Positions 25,381 to 33,566 of a stretch of 64,000 nucleotides of DNA are shown here, in pieces (the first letter of the stretch is position 1; each line of letters opens with the position of its first letter). The stretch covers positions 62,001 to 126,000 of the forward strand of contig JUEB01000020.1 of the NCBI GenBank assembly GCA_000802095.1, in the 5' to 3' direction. This DNA is from Peptococcaceae bacterium BICA1-7 (lineage in GTDB: Bacteria > Bacillota > Desulfotomaculia > Desulfotomaculales > Desulfocucumaceae). A model generated the notes under the pieces. It worked only from the letters and a program-made list of their open reading frames with translations, had not been told where the DNA came from and ran no database searches. Made by a program: the position numbers and the translations under genes.

Positions 25381-26127
25381 TCACAGGCCTGTCTCCGCGC
25401 TTTCCTCCCGGGGAGGTGAGGGCCAGCGGCCCCTGCGCCTTTCTCCAAGCTGCTTGATGTGCTCCCTGGCGCTCTCCCCGTCGTGCACTCCGCCCTCAGG
25501 CGATATCCAGTGCAATTCCAGTGGAACGGCCCGGCGCCTCTCCTCAATAACCTTGACAGCCTGATCCCTAACATCGGCAATCCAGCTGGCCAGCTCACGG
25601 GAATTGGGAACTGTGGCTGAAAGGCCCACTATCCGCATATGGGTGGGGGCGAATATAATGCTCTCCTCCCAGGCGGTACCCCTTTCTATATCGTCAAGGT
25701 AATGAAGCTCATCAAAAATAACATGTGTTGTATGATCAAGCATTTCCGGATTGGCAAAGCACCAGTTTCTAAATATTTCCGTGGTCATCACCAAAAGGGG
25801 CGCCCTCTCGTTCACTGACACATCCCCGGTGATCAGGCCCACTTTTTCCTTTCCCAATTCCCCTGAAAAATCCCGGTACTTCTGGTTGGAAAGGGCTTTT
25901 ATGGGCGAGGTGTAGACTACCCCCTGCCCTGTGGCCAGCACTTTTTTTATAAGCATTTCAGCAATAAGTGTTTTTCCGGTTCCGGTGGGCGCCGCCACCA
26001 GAACATTGTGACCTTCCTCAATTTCCTTAAAGGCCTCTTCCTGAAAGGGATCGAGCCTGAAGGGCGCCCGTTGTTCGGCCTTGGCAGCCTCGGTCCTGCG
26101 GGGACGCCGCTTTTGCTTATATGACAA
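25381..26127 (-). CDS. Ski2/Mtr4-like RNA helicase, N-terminal part (split gene)
   Basis: First RecA domain of the same helicase, 248 aa from a TTG 8 nt after GGGAG. Motifs: FRLDPFQEEAFKEIEEG (Q-like), APTGTGKT (Walker A), YTSPIKALSNQKY (Ia), LLVMTTEIF (Ib), IFDELHYLDD (DEVH-type motif II) and VGLSATVPN (motif III). The frame ends in ESAETGL* inside a variable, basic linker. The continuing helicase sequence resumes in another frame after 70 bp, and that frame also has a TAG just upstream. So this is either a disrupted gene or two separately translated halves; neither half alone should be an active helicase. Confidence 0.85.
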   Translation of the reverse strand: MSYKQKRRPRRTEAAKAEQRAPFRLDPFQEEAFKEIEEGHNVLVAAPTGTGKTLIAEMLIKKVLATGQGVVYTSPIKALSNQKYRDFSGELGKEKVGLITGDVSVNERAPLLVMTTEIFRNWCFANPEMLDHTTHVIFDELHYLDDIERGTAWEESIIFAPTHMRIVGLSATVPNSRELASWIADVRDQAVKVIEERRRAVPLELHWISPEGGVHDGESAREHIKQLGERRRGRWPSPPREESAETGL

Positions 26128-26301
26128 AAATTATGCTCCCTTCAATTCCTTTATTATACAAGGTTATTTTTTACACATTATGATTATATACTATTTTTTT
26201 CGAAATAAATCAATATTTATTAAAGTCAGCTTTAGACAAGCATAACCCAGCATAAACAACCTTAACCCAAAAAAAAAGCATATAAGTGTTCTGTAGGTGA
26301 T

Positions 26302-26329
26302 TTGGAAAAACATTTTTAGGTTATATAAT
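26302..26329 (+). promoter_or_regulatory. Sigma-A promoter of the small zinc-ribbon gene
   Basis: TTGGAA and a perfect TATAAT are 16 nt apart (TTTGGA with 17 nt is an alternative), about 45 bp before the gene. The AT-rich 26128-26300 segment shows nothing else. Confidence 0.7.
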
Positions 26330-26372
26330 AGAATAAACAGCCCCGGATATATATAAAAGGAGGAGATGGCCG

Positions 26373-26579
26373 TTGAACGAAAACACCGCCCAAACCGACT
26401 ACCGGGTAAATACCAAGGACAACAACAATATAAGCATTGAAATCAAATGTTGTGGCCAGCACATAGGAGAAATAAGGTTTAAAGACGGCCAGTCCAAGAT
26501 TTGTCCCCAGTGCGGGACGGTGCATAATCTAAGGATAGAGCACAACCATTTCCATATATCACAAAACAAGCCTGAATAG
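26373..26579 (+). CDS. Small zinc-ribbon-like protein, unknown function
   Basis: A 68-aa protein starting at TTG, 5 nt after AAAGGAGGAGAT (an in-register site). It has CC near residue 27 and CPQC near residue 44 (IKCCGQHIGEIRF, KICPQCG), which suggests one small zinc site. The C-terminus is His-rich (IEHNHFHISQN), perhaps adding metal ligands. I do not recognise a named family. It is a self-contained unit with its own promoter and a strong terminator, between the split helicase and the dipeptidase. Confidence 0.75.
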   Translation: MNENTAQTDYRVNTKDNNNISIEIKCCGQHIGEIRFKDGQSKICPQCGTVHNLRIEHNHFHISQNKPE

Positions 26580-26608
26580 GCGATGGCGTTTCACCAGTAC
26601 CGTAAATA

Positions 26609-26635
26609 AGACTCCGCACACTGCGGGGTCTTTTT
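26609..26635 (+). terminator. Intrinsic terminator of the zinc-ribbon gene
   Basis: Stem GACTCCGCA / TGCGGGGTC with a 3-nt loop followed by TTTTT. Confidence 0.9.
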
Positions 26636-26695
26636 CCAATCGGGGACATTCCTGTCCCCAAAGGAATACCTCATCTTCAGCAGGTGTGTCCCCAT
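26636..26695. repeat. REP-like GGGGACA palindromic repeat (copy 2)
   Basis: AATCGGGGACATTCCTGTCC and CAGCAGGTGTGTCCCC match copy 1 at 15.9 kb over about 57 bp with few differences. It lies between a terminator and the dipeptidase stop codon. Confidence 0.75.
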
Positions 26696-26699
26696 TCAG

Positions 26700-27668
26700 C
26701 TAAAGCACCTCCTCCAGAACCCTTAAAAAATTACCCCCTATAATTTTCCTGACCTCTTCATCAGAAAAACCTCTCCTGATAAGCCCCTCTGTTATCAGAG
26801 GGAGTGATGTCACATCCTTTAGCCCTGCAACAGGGGCATCTATCCCGTCAAAATCTGATCCAAGGCCTATACACTCTACCCCGGCCAGGCTGGCCACATG
26901 CTCCGCATGATCCAGCAGGGCTTCTATGTCTGCCTCTTTTTCACGGACAAAGTCAGGATAAAAGCATAGACCCATCACCCCCCCTGCCGAGGCCAGCGCC
27001 TTTATCTGGTCATCACTGAGATTTCTTTTATGATCGCACAAAGCCCTGCAGTTGGAGTGAGAGGCAGCCGGAGGTTTCTGGGCCTGGCCCAGCACATCCC
27101 AGAAGCCCCTTTCGGAAAGGTGGGACACATCCACCAGCATACCCAGCCTGTTCATTTCCCTGACCACCTGATGTCCGAATCGGCTCAGCCCGCCACCGGA
27201 ACCTGACTCCCACGAGCCGTCCCCCAGCTCATTCCTTCCGTTCCAGGTTAGGGTGATGCTGCGTACCCCCAGCCTGTAAAACATACGCAGCACCTCAATC
27301 CTCCCGGCCAGGGCCTCCCCGCCCTCAACAGCCAGTAAGGCCGCCAGCTTTTTTTCTGCCAGGGCTCTTTTTATATCCTCAAATGAATATACAGCCTCCG
27401 CCACACTGGCATTGTCAGCCACCTCACGGTGGTAAAAATCAAATATCTCCATGGCCCTGGCCAGGGGGTTATCCCTGAAGCGCGGGCTTATAAAGGCGGC
27501 AAAAAACTGGAGGTTGACCCCTCCCCTGATCAGACGAGGAAAATCAACCTGCCCGCTTTCACTTTCCTGACCCAGTCTTCTGTTCTGTTCCATGGCCTGT
27601 GTAAGTGAATCACAGTGGGCATCCACCACCGGTGAAGAAAAATGAATATCTTCATTCAAAACTGCCAC
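26700..27668 (-). CDS. Membrane dipeptidase (renal dipeptidase-like, peptidase M19)
   Basis: Zinc-dependent dipeptidase of family M19, 322 aa. The metal-site motif VVDAHCDSL lies near residue 15, LLAVEGGEAL near 120 (bridging Glu), DVSHLSERGFWDVL near 185, PAASHSNCRALCDHKRNLSD near 205, and CIGLGSDFDGI near 275 (Asp ligand). No signal peptide is seen, so it is probably cytoplasmic, as in other Firmicutes. It starts at GTG behind AAAGGGTGT. It is downstream of spoVS but separated by a terminator. Confidence 0.93.
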   Translation of the reverse strand: MAVLNEDIHFSSPVVDAHCDSLTQAMEQNRRLGQESESGQVDFPRLIRGGVNLQFFAAFISPRFRDNPLARAMEIFDFYHREVADNASVAEAVYSFEDIKRALAEKKLAALLAVEGGEALAGRIEVLRMFYRLGVRSITLTWNGRNELGDGSWESGSGGGLSRFGHQVVREMNRLGMLVDVSHLSERGFWDVLGQAQKPPAASHSNCRALCDHKRNLSDDQIKALASAGGVMGLCFYPDFVREKEADIEALLDHAEHVASLAGVECIGLGSDFDGIDAPVAGLKDVTSLPLITEGLIRRGFSDEEVRKIIGGNFLRVLEEVL

Positions 27669-27806
27669 ACACCCTTTACAGCCCTGCAGAAGAGGGCCTT
27701 ATATTTAAAAACCGCCCTAAAGGCGGCGGAATCCGTAATTTTTGACTCGTCTTATATGAACTCCGACCGAAAGGCATCAATAGGATCACCGGCCTGCCGC
27801 CAGCCA

Positions 27807-27832
27807 TAAAAAAAGCCCGCTCTCACGGGCTT
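27807..27832 (-). terminator. Intrinsic terminator after spoVS
   Basis: On the minus strand AAGCCCG / CGGGCTT with a 6-nt loop is followed by a T-run, just after the spoVS stop. Confidence 0.9.
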
Positions 27833-27842
27833 GACTTTCCCT

Positions 27843-28103
27843 CTACCTTGGCTCTACTATAAGCTTTATGGCTGTTCTCTCTTCCCCGTCAATCAATATA
27901 TCTGTAAAGGCGGGTATACAGATAAGGTCAACTCCACTTGGCGCCACAAAACCCCGGGCTATGGCCACGGCCTTTACAGCCTGGTTAAGGGCTCCCGCTC
28001 CAATCGCCTGTACTTCAGCGTTACCACGCTCTCTAATTACACCGGCCAGGGCCCCTGCTACAGAATTTGGATTAGATTTTGCTGAAACTTTTAATACATC
28101 CAT
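27843..28103 (-). CDS. spoVS: Stage V sporulation protein S
   Basis: Small Alba-fold protein (86 aa) needed for normal spore coat and engulfment-stage progression in Bacillus. It is almost identical to the family consensus: VLKVSAKSNPNSVAGALAGV, ALNQAVKAVAIARGFVAPSG and DLICIPAFTDI. GGAGGTTATC precedes the ATG. It lies downstream of ymdB but has its own sigma-H-type promoter and a terminator, so it is probably a monocistronic sporulation gene. Confidence 0.97.
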   Translation of the reverse strand: MDVLKVSAKSNPNSVAGALAGVIRERGNAEVQAIGAGALNQAVKAVAIARGFVAPSGVDLICIPAFTDILIDGEERTAIKLIVEPR

Positions 28104-28168
28104 TTTTAGATAACCTCCTCCTGCCCTTTTCGTATTACATATAAAATAACGGCCTGTAATAAAATTAT

Positions 28169-28195
28169 ATTCTATAGCTTTGGGTAAATTCCTCT
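28169..28195 (-). promoter_or_regulatory. Sigma-H-type promoter of spoVS
   Basis: On the minus strand AGAGGAATT, 11 nt, then ATAGAAT fits the Bacillus sigma-H pattern (RnAGGAwWW, 11-12 nt, RnnGAAT) exactly. spoVS is a known sigma-H gene in B. subtilis. Confidence 0.75.
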
Positions 28196-28247
28196 TTTTA
28201 TCCGGCTTTAAGGCATTTATCAGAAGGGGCCACGGCCCTGGCAGGCC

Positions 28248-29027
28248 CTACTCAAAATTCTGTATGCGCCGGATGCTCAGTGCCCTGGAGGAGACCTCAT
28301 CTATTTCCACAATAACGGCATTAAACTGGTAAAGCCCCTCGGCCACCTCAAAGCGCCTGGGCATCTGGGTAATAAACTTTTCTATGACAATATCCTTTTT
28401 AACTCCTATCACCGAATCAGACGGGCCGGTCATACCCACATCGGAGATGTAGGCAGTTCCTCCGGGCAACACCTTTTCATCAGCGGTCTGCACATGGGTA
28501 TGGGTACCGCACACAGCGCTGGCCCTCCCATCCAGGTGCCAGCCCATGGCCACCTTTTCCGAGGAGGCCTCGGCATGGAAGTCCATAAAAACTACACCCA
28601 CCTCTTCCTTCAGCCGGTCCACCAGCTCATCGGCCTTCCTGAAAGGGCAGTCAAGGTCCTGCATGAACACCCTGCCCGACAGGTTAATAACACCTAACCG
28701 GACACCATTTTGGGCGGTAAAGATGCCACACCCGCTGCCCGGTGTCCCCGGGGGGTAGTTGGCAGGCCTAATTATCCTGGCCTCCCTGTCTATGTATGTA
28801 TATATTTCTTTCTGGTTCCACACGTGGTTTCCCATGGTAATAACATCAACACCATAAGAAAAAAGCTCCCTGGCTATCTCCCTGGTAATCCCGTTGCCTC
28901 CGGCGGCATTTTCCCCGTTGGCTATAACCATGTCCACCTTCATGGTGCTCAGTATCTCAGGAAGGTTTTGTTTGACGGCGCGCCTCCCGGGTCTTCCTAC
29001 AATATCCCCAATCATCAACAGGTGCAA
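28248..29027 (-). CDS. ymdB: 2',3'-cyclic nucleotide phosphodiesterase YmdB family
   Basis: Metallophosphoesterase of the YmdB family, which hydrolyses 2',3'-cyclic nucleotides and affects biofilm choice and RNase Y partners in Bacillus. At 259 aa it is full length. Metal-binding segments are LLMIGDIVGRPGR (Asp), ANGENAAGGNGI (Asn), ITMGNHVWNQKE (Asn-His), MDFHAEASSEK and VCGTHTHVQTADE (His pair), and YISDVGMTG. It is in the common rny-(unknown)-ymdB-spoVS order, which links it with RNA turnover. Confidence 0.95.
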   Translation of the reverse strand: MHLLMIGDIVGRPGRRAVKQNLPEILSTMKVDMVIANGENAAGGNGITREIARELFSYGVDVITMGNHVWNQKEIYTYIDREARIIRPANYPPGTPGSGCGIFTAQNGVRLGVINLSGRVFMQDLDCPFRKADELVDRLKEEVGVVFMDFHAEASSEKVAMGWHLDGRASAVCGTHTHVQTADEKVLPGGTAYISDVGMTGPSDSVIGVKKDIVIEKFITQMPRRFEVAEGLYQFNAVIVEIDEVSSRALSIRRIQNFE

Positions 29028-29042
29028 TGAAAAAGCCTCCCG

Positions 29043-29561
29043 CTACTTGTTAAAAACCAGTACTCTGCCCTCTTCCCTGAAGGCGAACAGCTTCTTGTCA
29101 TCGGCAGAGCCCCTGACGCTCTCCAGCATATGCTCAATAATCTCTTCCTGCATGAGAAGGTCCTCCTCGTAAAGGGAGTGGCCTTCATCAGTGATGAGGC
29201 TGTTTTCCAGGGACTGCCTGAACAGCTCCACGATAAGTGCTATTTCCTCCTGCTTTAGAGTCTCAACATCTCTTTGTATCTCAACCATGGTAAAGCTCTC
29301 GCACTCCTGGTAATCAACAGCAGAGAGCCTTATGACCTTTCCCTGGAGGACGCTGAATACCTCTATGCTCTCTAAAAGCCTGTCGTTTATAATGTCCCTA
29401 TCCGCAGGCTCAAGTGACCGTGAGGTGATGAAGGTAAATTTTAATACTCTCTGCCCCGGGTCATAATTAATGGTGGCCACTTCCGGGTACCGGACCAGAA
29501 TTGATATTAAAAGGCCAATGCTATCGGTAACATCCTCTTTTCCCCTGTACAATAATCCCAC
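29043..29561 (-). CDS. Conserved hypothetical protein between rny and ymdB
   Basis: A 172-aa soluble protein starting at GTG 8 nt after AAGGAG. I recognise no named domain. The N-terminal part (DSIGLLISILVRYPEVATIN, VLKFTFITSR) looks like alternating strands and helices; the C-terminal half is acidic and helical (EEIALIVELFRQSLENSLI, EEDLLMQEEIIEHMLESV). No Cys motif or membrane segment is seen. Its place 15 bp before ymdB and after rny, all on one strand, suggests a role around RNase Y or YmdB. Confidence 0.75.
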   Translation of the reverse strand: MGLLYRGKEDVTDSIGLLISILVRYPEVATINYDPGQRVLKFTFITSRSLEPADRDIINDRLLESIEVFSVLQGKVIRLSAVDYQECESFTMVEIQRDVETLKQEEIALIVELFRQSLENSLITDEGHSLYEEDLLMQEEIIEHMLESVRGSADDKKLFAFREEGRVLVFNK

Positions 29562-29689
29562 GTGTCACACTCCTTGCACCTGCTGATAATGTTATTGTTC
29601 TTTTCTATCCGATCTATTCCTGCCAGAAAAATTTTCAAAGCTCTCTGTAATATTTGTCATGGTTTTATGAGGCTTATTTTTATTGAAAA

Positions 29690-29713
29690 CGGCCCTTTTT
29701 AAAAGGGCCGCCT
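29690..29713 (-). terminator. Intrinsic terminator after rny
   Basis: On the minus strand CGGCCCTTTT / AAAAGGGCCG is followed by TTTTC, a few bases after the rny stop. The downstream hypothetical gene is thus partly insulated. Confidence 0.75.
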
Positions 29714-29716
29714 TAA

Positions 29717-31258
29717 TTACTTTGCGTAATCCACCACTCTGGTTTCTCTGATAACTGTAACCTTTATCTGCCCTGGATAGTCAAGCTCCCCTTCTATTCT
29801 CTTGGCTATTTCCCGCACCAGCCTTATGGCCGCCAGGTCGTCTACCCGCTCAGGCTTGACCATTATCCGTATTTCACGTCCCGCCTGAATGGCGTAGGAT
29901 TTTTCCACTCCTTCGAAGGTGCCGGCTATTTCTTCCAGCTTTTGCAGCCTTCTGATGTAATTCTCCAGTGTTTCACGGCGGGCCCCCGGCCTGGCCGCCG
30001 ATATAGCGTCGGCCGCCTGCACCAGCACCGCCACAATTGTTTTGGGTTCCTCGTCTCCATGGTGGGCGGCTATGGCATGAGTTACATCAGCATTCTCACG
30101 GTACTTTTTGGCCAGATCCACACCAATGGTAACGTGGGGTCCTTCCACCTCATGATCAACGGCCTTTCCTATATCATGGAGCAGCCCGGCCCTCTTGGCC
30201 AGCTGCACATCAGCCCCCAGTTCCGCAGCCATCAGTCCGGCCAGGTGAGAAACCTCGATAGAGTGCTTAAGCACATTCTGCCCGTAGCTTGTCCTGTATT
30301 TCAGCCTCCCCAGCAGGTGTACCAGCTCGGGGTGCAGGCCGTGCACCCCTGTTTCAAAGGTGGCTTGCTCTCCGGCCTCTCTTATCTGGACATCCACCTC
30401 TTTTTTGGCCTTTTCAACCATTTCCTCAATCCGGGCAGGGTGTATCCTTCCGTCCACTATGAGCTTTTCAAGGCTTATCCGGGCCACTTCCCGGCGGATG
30501 GGATCGAAGCCGGACAGTATCACGGCCTCGGGTGTGTCATCAATAATCAGGTCAATCCCGGTAAGGGTCTCAAAAGCCCTTATATTCCGGCCCTCCCGGC
30601 CTATTATGCGGCCCTTCATCTCGTCACTGGGAAGGGGAATTACCGCCACCGTAGTCTCGGCCACATGGTCGGCAGCACACCTCTGGATAGCCAGGGATAT
30701 TACCTCCCTCGCCCTCTTTTCCCCTTCCTCCTTGGCCTTATCCTCGATGTCCTTGATCATCTTGGCGGCCTCATACTGGATTTCCTTTTCAATGTCGGCC
30801 AGCAATATCTGCCTGGCCTCTTCGGAGGTCATTCCCGAAACCCTCTCCAGCTCAGCCACCTGCTTGCTGTATAACTGGTTCAGGTCGTTTTTAATCTTGT
30901 CTGCCTCGGCTTCTTTTTTATTCAGCAAATCTTCTTTTTTCTCAATGGCATCTGTTTTACGATCCAGAGCCTCTTCCTTCTGCATCAGGCGGCGCTCCAT
31001 CCGCTGGAGCTCGGAACGTCTTTCCTTATTTTCTCTCTCCACCTCGTTGCGAAGCTTTAAAACCTCTTCCTTGGCTTCCAAAAGAGATTCTCTTTTCTTT
31101 GCTTCAGCTGCCTTTTCCGCCTCATCCAGCAATCTCTTGGCCTGAACTTCGGCTGAGGCTATCTTGGCCTCGGCAAGTGATTTTCTGACCAAATACCCTA
31201 TGGCAAAAGATATAATTATTGCCAATATAGTAATAATAACAAAATAAATTGTTTGCAC
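29717..31258 (-). CDS. rny: Ribonuclease Y
   Basis: Membrane-bound endoribonuclease that starts mRNA decay in Firmicutes. The start is GTG after GGGAGGTGGATCA, giving 513 aa, the usual size. Residues ~5-25 are a membrane helix ([20 protein letters not shown]), followed by a long coiled coil (~30-200), a KH domain ([20 protein letters not shown], ~215-280) and an HD hydrolase domain with [15 protein letters not shown] near residue 360. The gene lies behind a structured leader with its own promoter and terminator near 31.3-31.5 kb, which suggests regulated read-through. Confidence 0.97.
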   Translation of the reverse strand: MQTIYFVIITILAIIISFAIGYLVRKSLAEAKIASAEVQAKRLLDEAEKAAEAKKRESLLEAKEEVLKLRNEVERENKERRSELQRMERRLMQKEEALDRKTDAIEKKEDLLNKKEAEADKIKNDLNQLYSKQVAELERVSGMTSEEARQILLADIEKEIQYEAAKMIKDIEDKAKEEGEKRAREVISLAIQRCAADHVAETTVAVIPLPSDEMKGRIIGREGRNIRAFETLTGIDLIIDDTPEAVILSGFDPIRREVARISLEKLIVDGRIHPARIEEMVEKAKKEVDVQIREAGEQATFETGVHGLHPELVHLLGRLKYRTSYGQNVLKHSIEVSHLAGLMAAELGADVQLAKRAGLLHDIGKAVDHEVEGPHVTIGVDLAKKYRENADVTHAIAAHHGDEEPKTIVAVLVQAADAISAARPGARRETLENYIRRLQKLEEIAGTFEGVEKSYAIQAGREIRIMVKPERVDDLAAIRLVREIAKRIEGELDYPGQIKVTVIRETRVVDYAK

Positions 31259-31309
31259 TGATCCACCTCCCTTACTTTAATTCCCTTCATAGTTGTCTTG
31301 AATAAACAC

Positions 31310-31508
31310 AAAAAAAAGACCGAGTAAACTCGGCAGAAAATATATCGGACCTACTCAGTTTGTCTCCAATGGGTGATAACAGCCATACCTATTAGAGATC
31401 GACTCCAGCAAACAAGATCTCCCCGGCAAAGCAAGGCCGGGAAGTAAAATATTATGTTGAATATATCTTAATACTGAAGTAGCAGCATCCAATTCTATTT
31501 TCTCCCAC
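31310..31508 (-). ncRNA. Structured RNA of ~200 nt between recX and rny (riboswitch-like leader or 6S-like)
   Basis: Read on the minus strand from the promoter at 31514-31542, the RNA ends at the terminator CCGAG TTTA CTCGG plus eight T (31311-31333). The 5' end pairs with the 3' end in three consecutive blocks: GGGAGAAAATA with TATTTTCTGCC (one mismatch), ATTGGA with TCCGAT, and CTACTTCAGT with ACTGAGTAG (one bulge). Inside lie hairpins CCCGGC/GCCGGG (31424-31441 area) and GAGATC/GATCTC. The segment ACTGAGTA (31352-31359) can instead pair with TACTCGGT of the terminator, an antiterminator. This is the logic of a riboswitch; the size and end pairing also resemble 6S RNA. The class is not recognised. 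Confidence 0.65.
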
Positions 31509-31513
31509 GCTTT

Positions 31514-31542
31514 ATTGTACATATTTAAGTTATACCTGTCAA
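31514..31542 (-). promoter_or_regulatory. Sigma-A promoter of the rny leader
   Basis: On the minus strand perfect TTGACA, 17 nt, then TACAAT, directly after the recX stop codon. It separates rny and its leader from recA-recX. Confidence 0.88.
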
Positions 31543-31546
31543 GATC

Positions 31547-32035
31547 TCACGGTTGGTGCATATTTTCCAGGCAGCTACAGACTCTTTCCACAATGTCCTG
31601 ACTAAAGCCCCTTCTACTGAGAAAGGCCGCTATTTTAACCAGGGGATAATCGTTCCCCCGGCGTTTTTTCATACCCATGGCCAGTGACATGGCCACCCTC
31701 ATCTCGGCCCCGGAATCAATACCGGCCAGCACCCTGTCAACAACGTATTCATCCACACCCAGTTGTTTAAGGTCATGGGCCATCACCGACCTGGGGCGAA
31801 GGGACTTTTTCTGAACGTACTGCTCAGCAAAGGCCTCATCATTCAAAAGGCCGTATTCCAGCAGATTGCCCATTACCAGGGTAACCGTTTCACTGCCAAA
31901 GCCTTTCTTGAACAGCATTTCAGTTACCTGGCGCCCGGTGCGCGCTCTGGAGGAAAGATACTTATAGGCTGTCTGCCTGGCTTTTTCATACTGGTCATCT
32001 TTTAACATAAAAACCACCGATAAAAGGCCCGCCAC
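31547..32035 (-). CDS. recX: Regulatory protein RecX
   Basis: Modulator of RecA filaments. The longest frame has 162 aa; an ATG nine codons in (MLKDDQYEKARQTAYKYL) behind GGTGG is an equally likely start. The family's three tandem three-helix repeats are visible: ARQTAYKYLSSRARTGRQVTEMLFKKGF, NLLEYGLLNDEAFAEQYVQKK with the usual LNDxxFA motif, and a final VKIAAFLSRRGFSQDIVERV. It follows recA on the same strand after 42 bp, the standard pairing. Confidence 0.92.
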   Translation of the reverse strand: MAGLLSVVFMLKDDQYEKARQTAYKYLSSRARTGRQVTEMLFKKGFGSETVTLVMGNLLEYGLLNDEAFAEQYVQKKSLRPRSVMAHDLKQLGVDEYVVDRVLAGIDSGAEMRVAMSLAMGMKKRRGNDYPLVKIAAFLSRRGFSQDIVERVCSCLENMHQP

Positions 32036-32077
32036 CCCATTATAATGGCCGGCCCCGGCTATAGCCGGCTGCTCCGG

Positions 32078-33112
32078 CTAGCTCTCTCCTGCCTCTTCCC
32101 TGCTCTCCGGGCCGGCGGAGCGAAGGTTGAAGTGCGCCCGGAGCTTTTGCTCCACCTCATTTAGCAGGTCAGAGCGATCCTTTAACAGTTCCTTGACGTT
32201 TTCCCGGCCCTGGCCAAGACGGTCATCCCCGTAGGAGTACCAGGCCCCGCTCTTATTGATTATATTCAGGTCGGCGGCCATGTCCAGTATGGTGCCCTCC
32301 CTGGAGATACCCGTTCCGTACATGATGTCGAACTCAGCCTGCTTAAAGGGCGGCGCCACCTTATTCTTGACCACCTTGACCCTGGTCCTGTTGCCGATCA
32401 CATCCCCACCCTGCTTAAGGGACTCTATTTTGCGGACCTCCAGTCTCACCGAGGCGTAAAACTTAAGCGCCCGGCCGCCGGGAGTGGTCTCGGGACTTCC
32501 GAACATAACCCCCACCTTCTCCCTCAGCTGGTTTATAAACACCACCACTGTGCGGGACTTGCTGGTAATCCCGGTGAGCTTCCGCAGGGCCTGGGACATA
32601 AGTCGGGCCTGCAGGCCCACGTGGGCGTCACCCATTTCGCCGTCTATTTCAGCCTTGGGCACCAGAGCGGCCACCGAGTCAATCACCACCACGTCCACCG
32701 CCCCGCTCCGGACCAGGTGCTCACATATTTCCAGCGCCTGCTCCCCGGTATCAGGCTGTGAAACCAGTATATTGTCTATATCCACCCCTATGCTCTTGGC
32801 ATAGGTAGGGTCCAGGGCGTGCTCGGCATCTATGAAAGCCGCTATACCACCAAGTTTCTGGGCCTCGGCTATAATGTGAAGGGCCACCGTGGTTTTACCG
32901 GAAGACTCCGGCCCGAACACCTCCACCACCCTGCCCCTGGGGATGCCGCCCAGCCCGAGGGCTACATCCAGTGAAATGGCCCCGGTGGGTATGGTGTCTA
33001 TATTGAGCTTGGCGGGTGAGTCACCCAGCTTCATTACCGCCCCCTTGCCAAACTGACGCTCAATTTGTGAAAGGGCGGCGTCCAGCGCCTTAAACTTATC
33101 CATTGCAGCCAT
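32078..33112 (-). CDS. recA: Recombinase RecA
   Basis: Strand-exchange ATPase and LexA co-protease, 344 aa, full length. Motifs: [19 protein letters not shown] (N-terminal), Walker [10 protein letters not shown] (residue ~67), [20 protein letters not shown], Walker [19 protein letters not shown], loop 1-2 region [16 protein letters not shown] and [20 protein letters not shown] consensus-like promoter lies about 100 bp upstream. No clear Firmicutes LexA box (GAAC-n4-GTTC) was found between promoter and gene. Confidence 0.98.
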   Translation of the reverse strand: MAAMDKFKALDAALSQIERQFGKGAVMKLGDSPAKLNIDTIPTGAISLDVALGLGGIPRGRVVEVFGPESSGKTTVALHIIAEAQKLGGIAAFIDAEHALDPTYAKSIGVDIDNILVSQPDTGEQALEICEHLVRSGAVDVVVIDSVAALVPKAEIDGEMGDAHVGLQARLMSQALRKLTGITSKSRTVVVFINQLREKVGVMFGSPETTPGGRALKFYASVRLEVRKIESLKQGGDVIGNRTRVKVVKNKVAPPFKQAEFDIMYGTGISREGTILDMAADLNIINKSGAWYSYGDDRLGQGRENVKELLKDRSDLLNEVEQKLRAHFNLRSAGPESREEAGES

Positions 33113-33211
33113 ATTAAAGGCGTACCTCCTAACTCTGTTACCAACTAATCTAAGGCTATTTTATCGTATGGCTCACAGCCCGTCCACTCTTTTTCGAGCA
33201 CGCTTTTGACT

Positions 33212-33240
33212 TTTATACATCTAATATACCTTTTTGACAA
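33212..33240 (-). promoter_or_regulatory. Sigma-A promoter of recA
   Basis: On the minus strand TTGTCA, 17 nt, TATAAA. The 33250-33485 segment upstream is AT-rich and holds no gene or element that I can support. Confidence 0.82.
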
Positions 33241-33489
33241 ATACCATTTTTCAGCGACTCAAAGCTGGCCTTTGCTTCCGGCGAAAATTTGTGAAAACCT
33301 ATAATCTTTTCACACTGCTGCTCATGACAAAGCACACAGTTTTTTCAGACCCCTACTAATGCAGCACTGCAATATTTATTCCTAATATTACCATGATTTA
33401 AAAAATATTCAATGATAAAACTCCGGCAATTGAACATCTTTGAAGTGAGTGCTTAGTCTCCCAAACATTTCAGACAGCAGAATATAAAA

Positions 33490-33531
33490 AAGTAAGGGCT
33501 GTCATAAATTTACAAAAGACAGCCCTTACTT
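33490..33531. terminator. Terminator after the ytfJ operon
   Basis: Long stem AAGTAAGGGCTGTC / GACAGCCCTTACTT, 14 bp perfect, with a 14-nt loop and T-rich flanks in both directions. On the minus strand it ends the sigma-ytfJ operon before recA's promoter. Confidence 0.9.
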
Positions 33532-33566
33532 TTTTCATTCTTTTGGGCCGGACTTCCATGGAAGGG

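Noticed and set aside
25329-25598. 89-codon minus frame bridging the split helicase
   Set aside because: It is in the frame of the C-terminal part but its translation does not resemble helicase sequence, so it does not repair the gene.
29942-31145. Long plus-strand frames opposite rny
   Set aside because: Shadows of the conserved rny reading frame with low-complexity translations.
33113-33300. LexA (SOS) box before recA
   Set aside because: No GAAC-n4-GTTC or close form was found; the nearest sequence (AAGCGTGCTC) is too poor.
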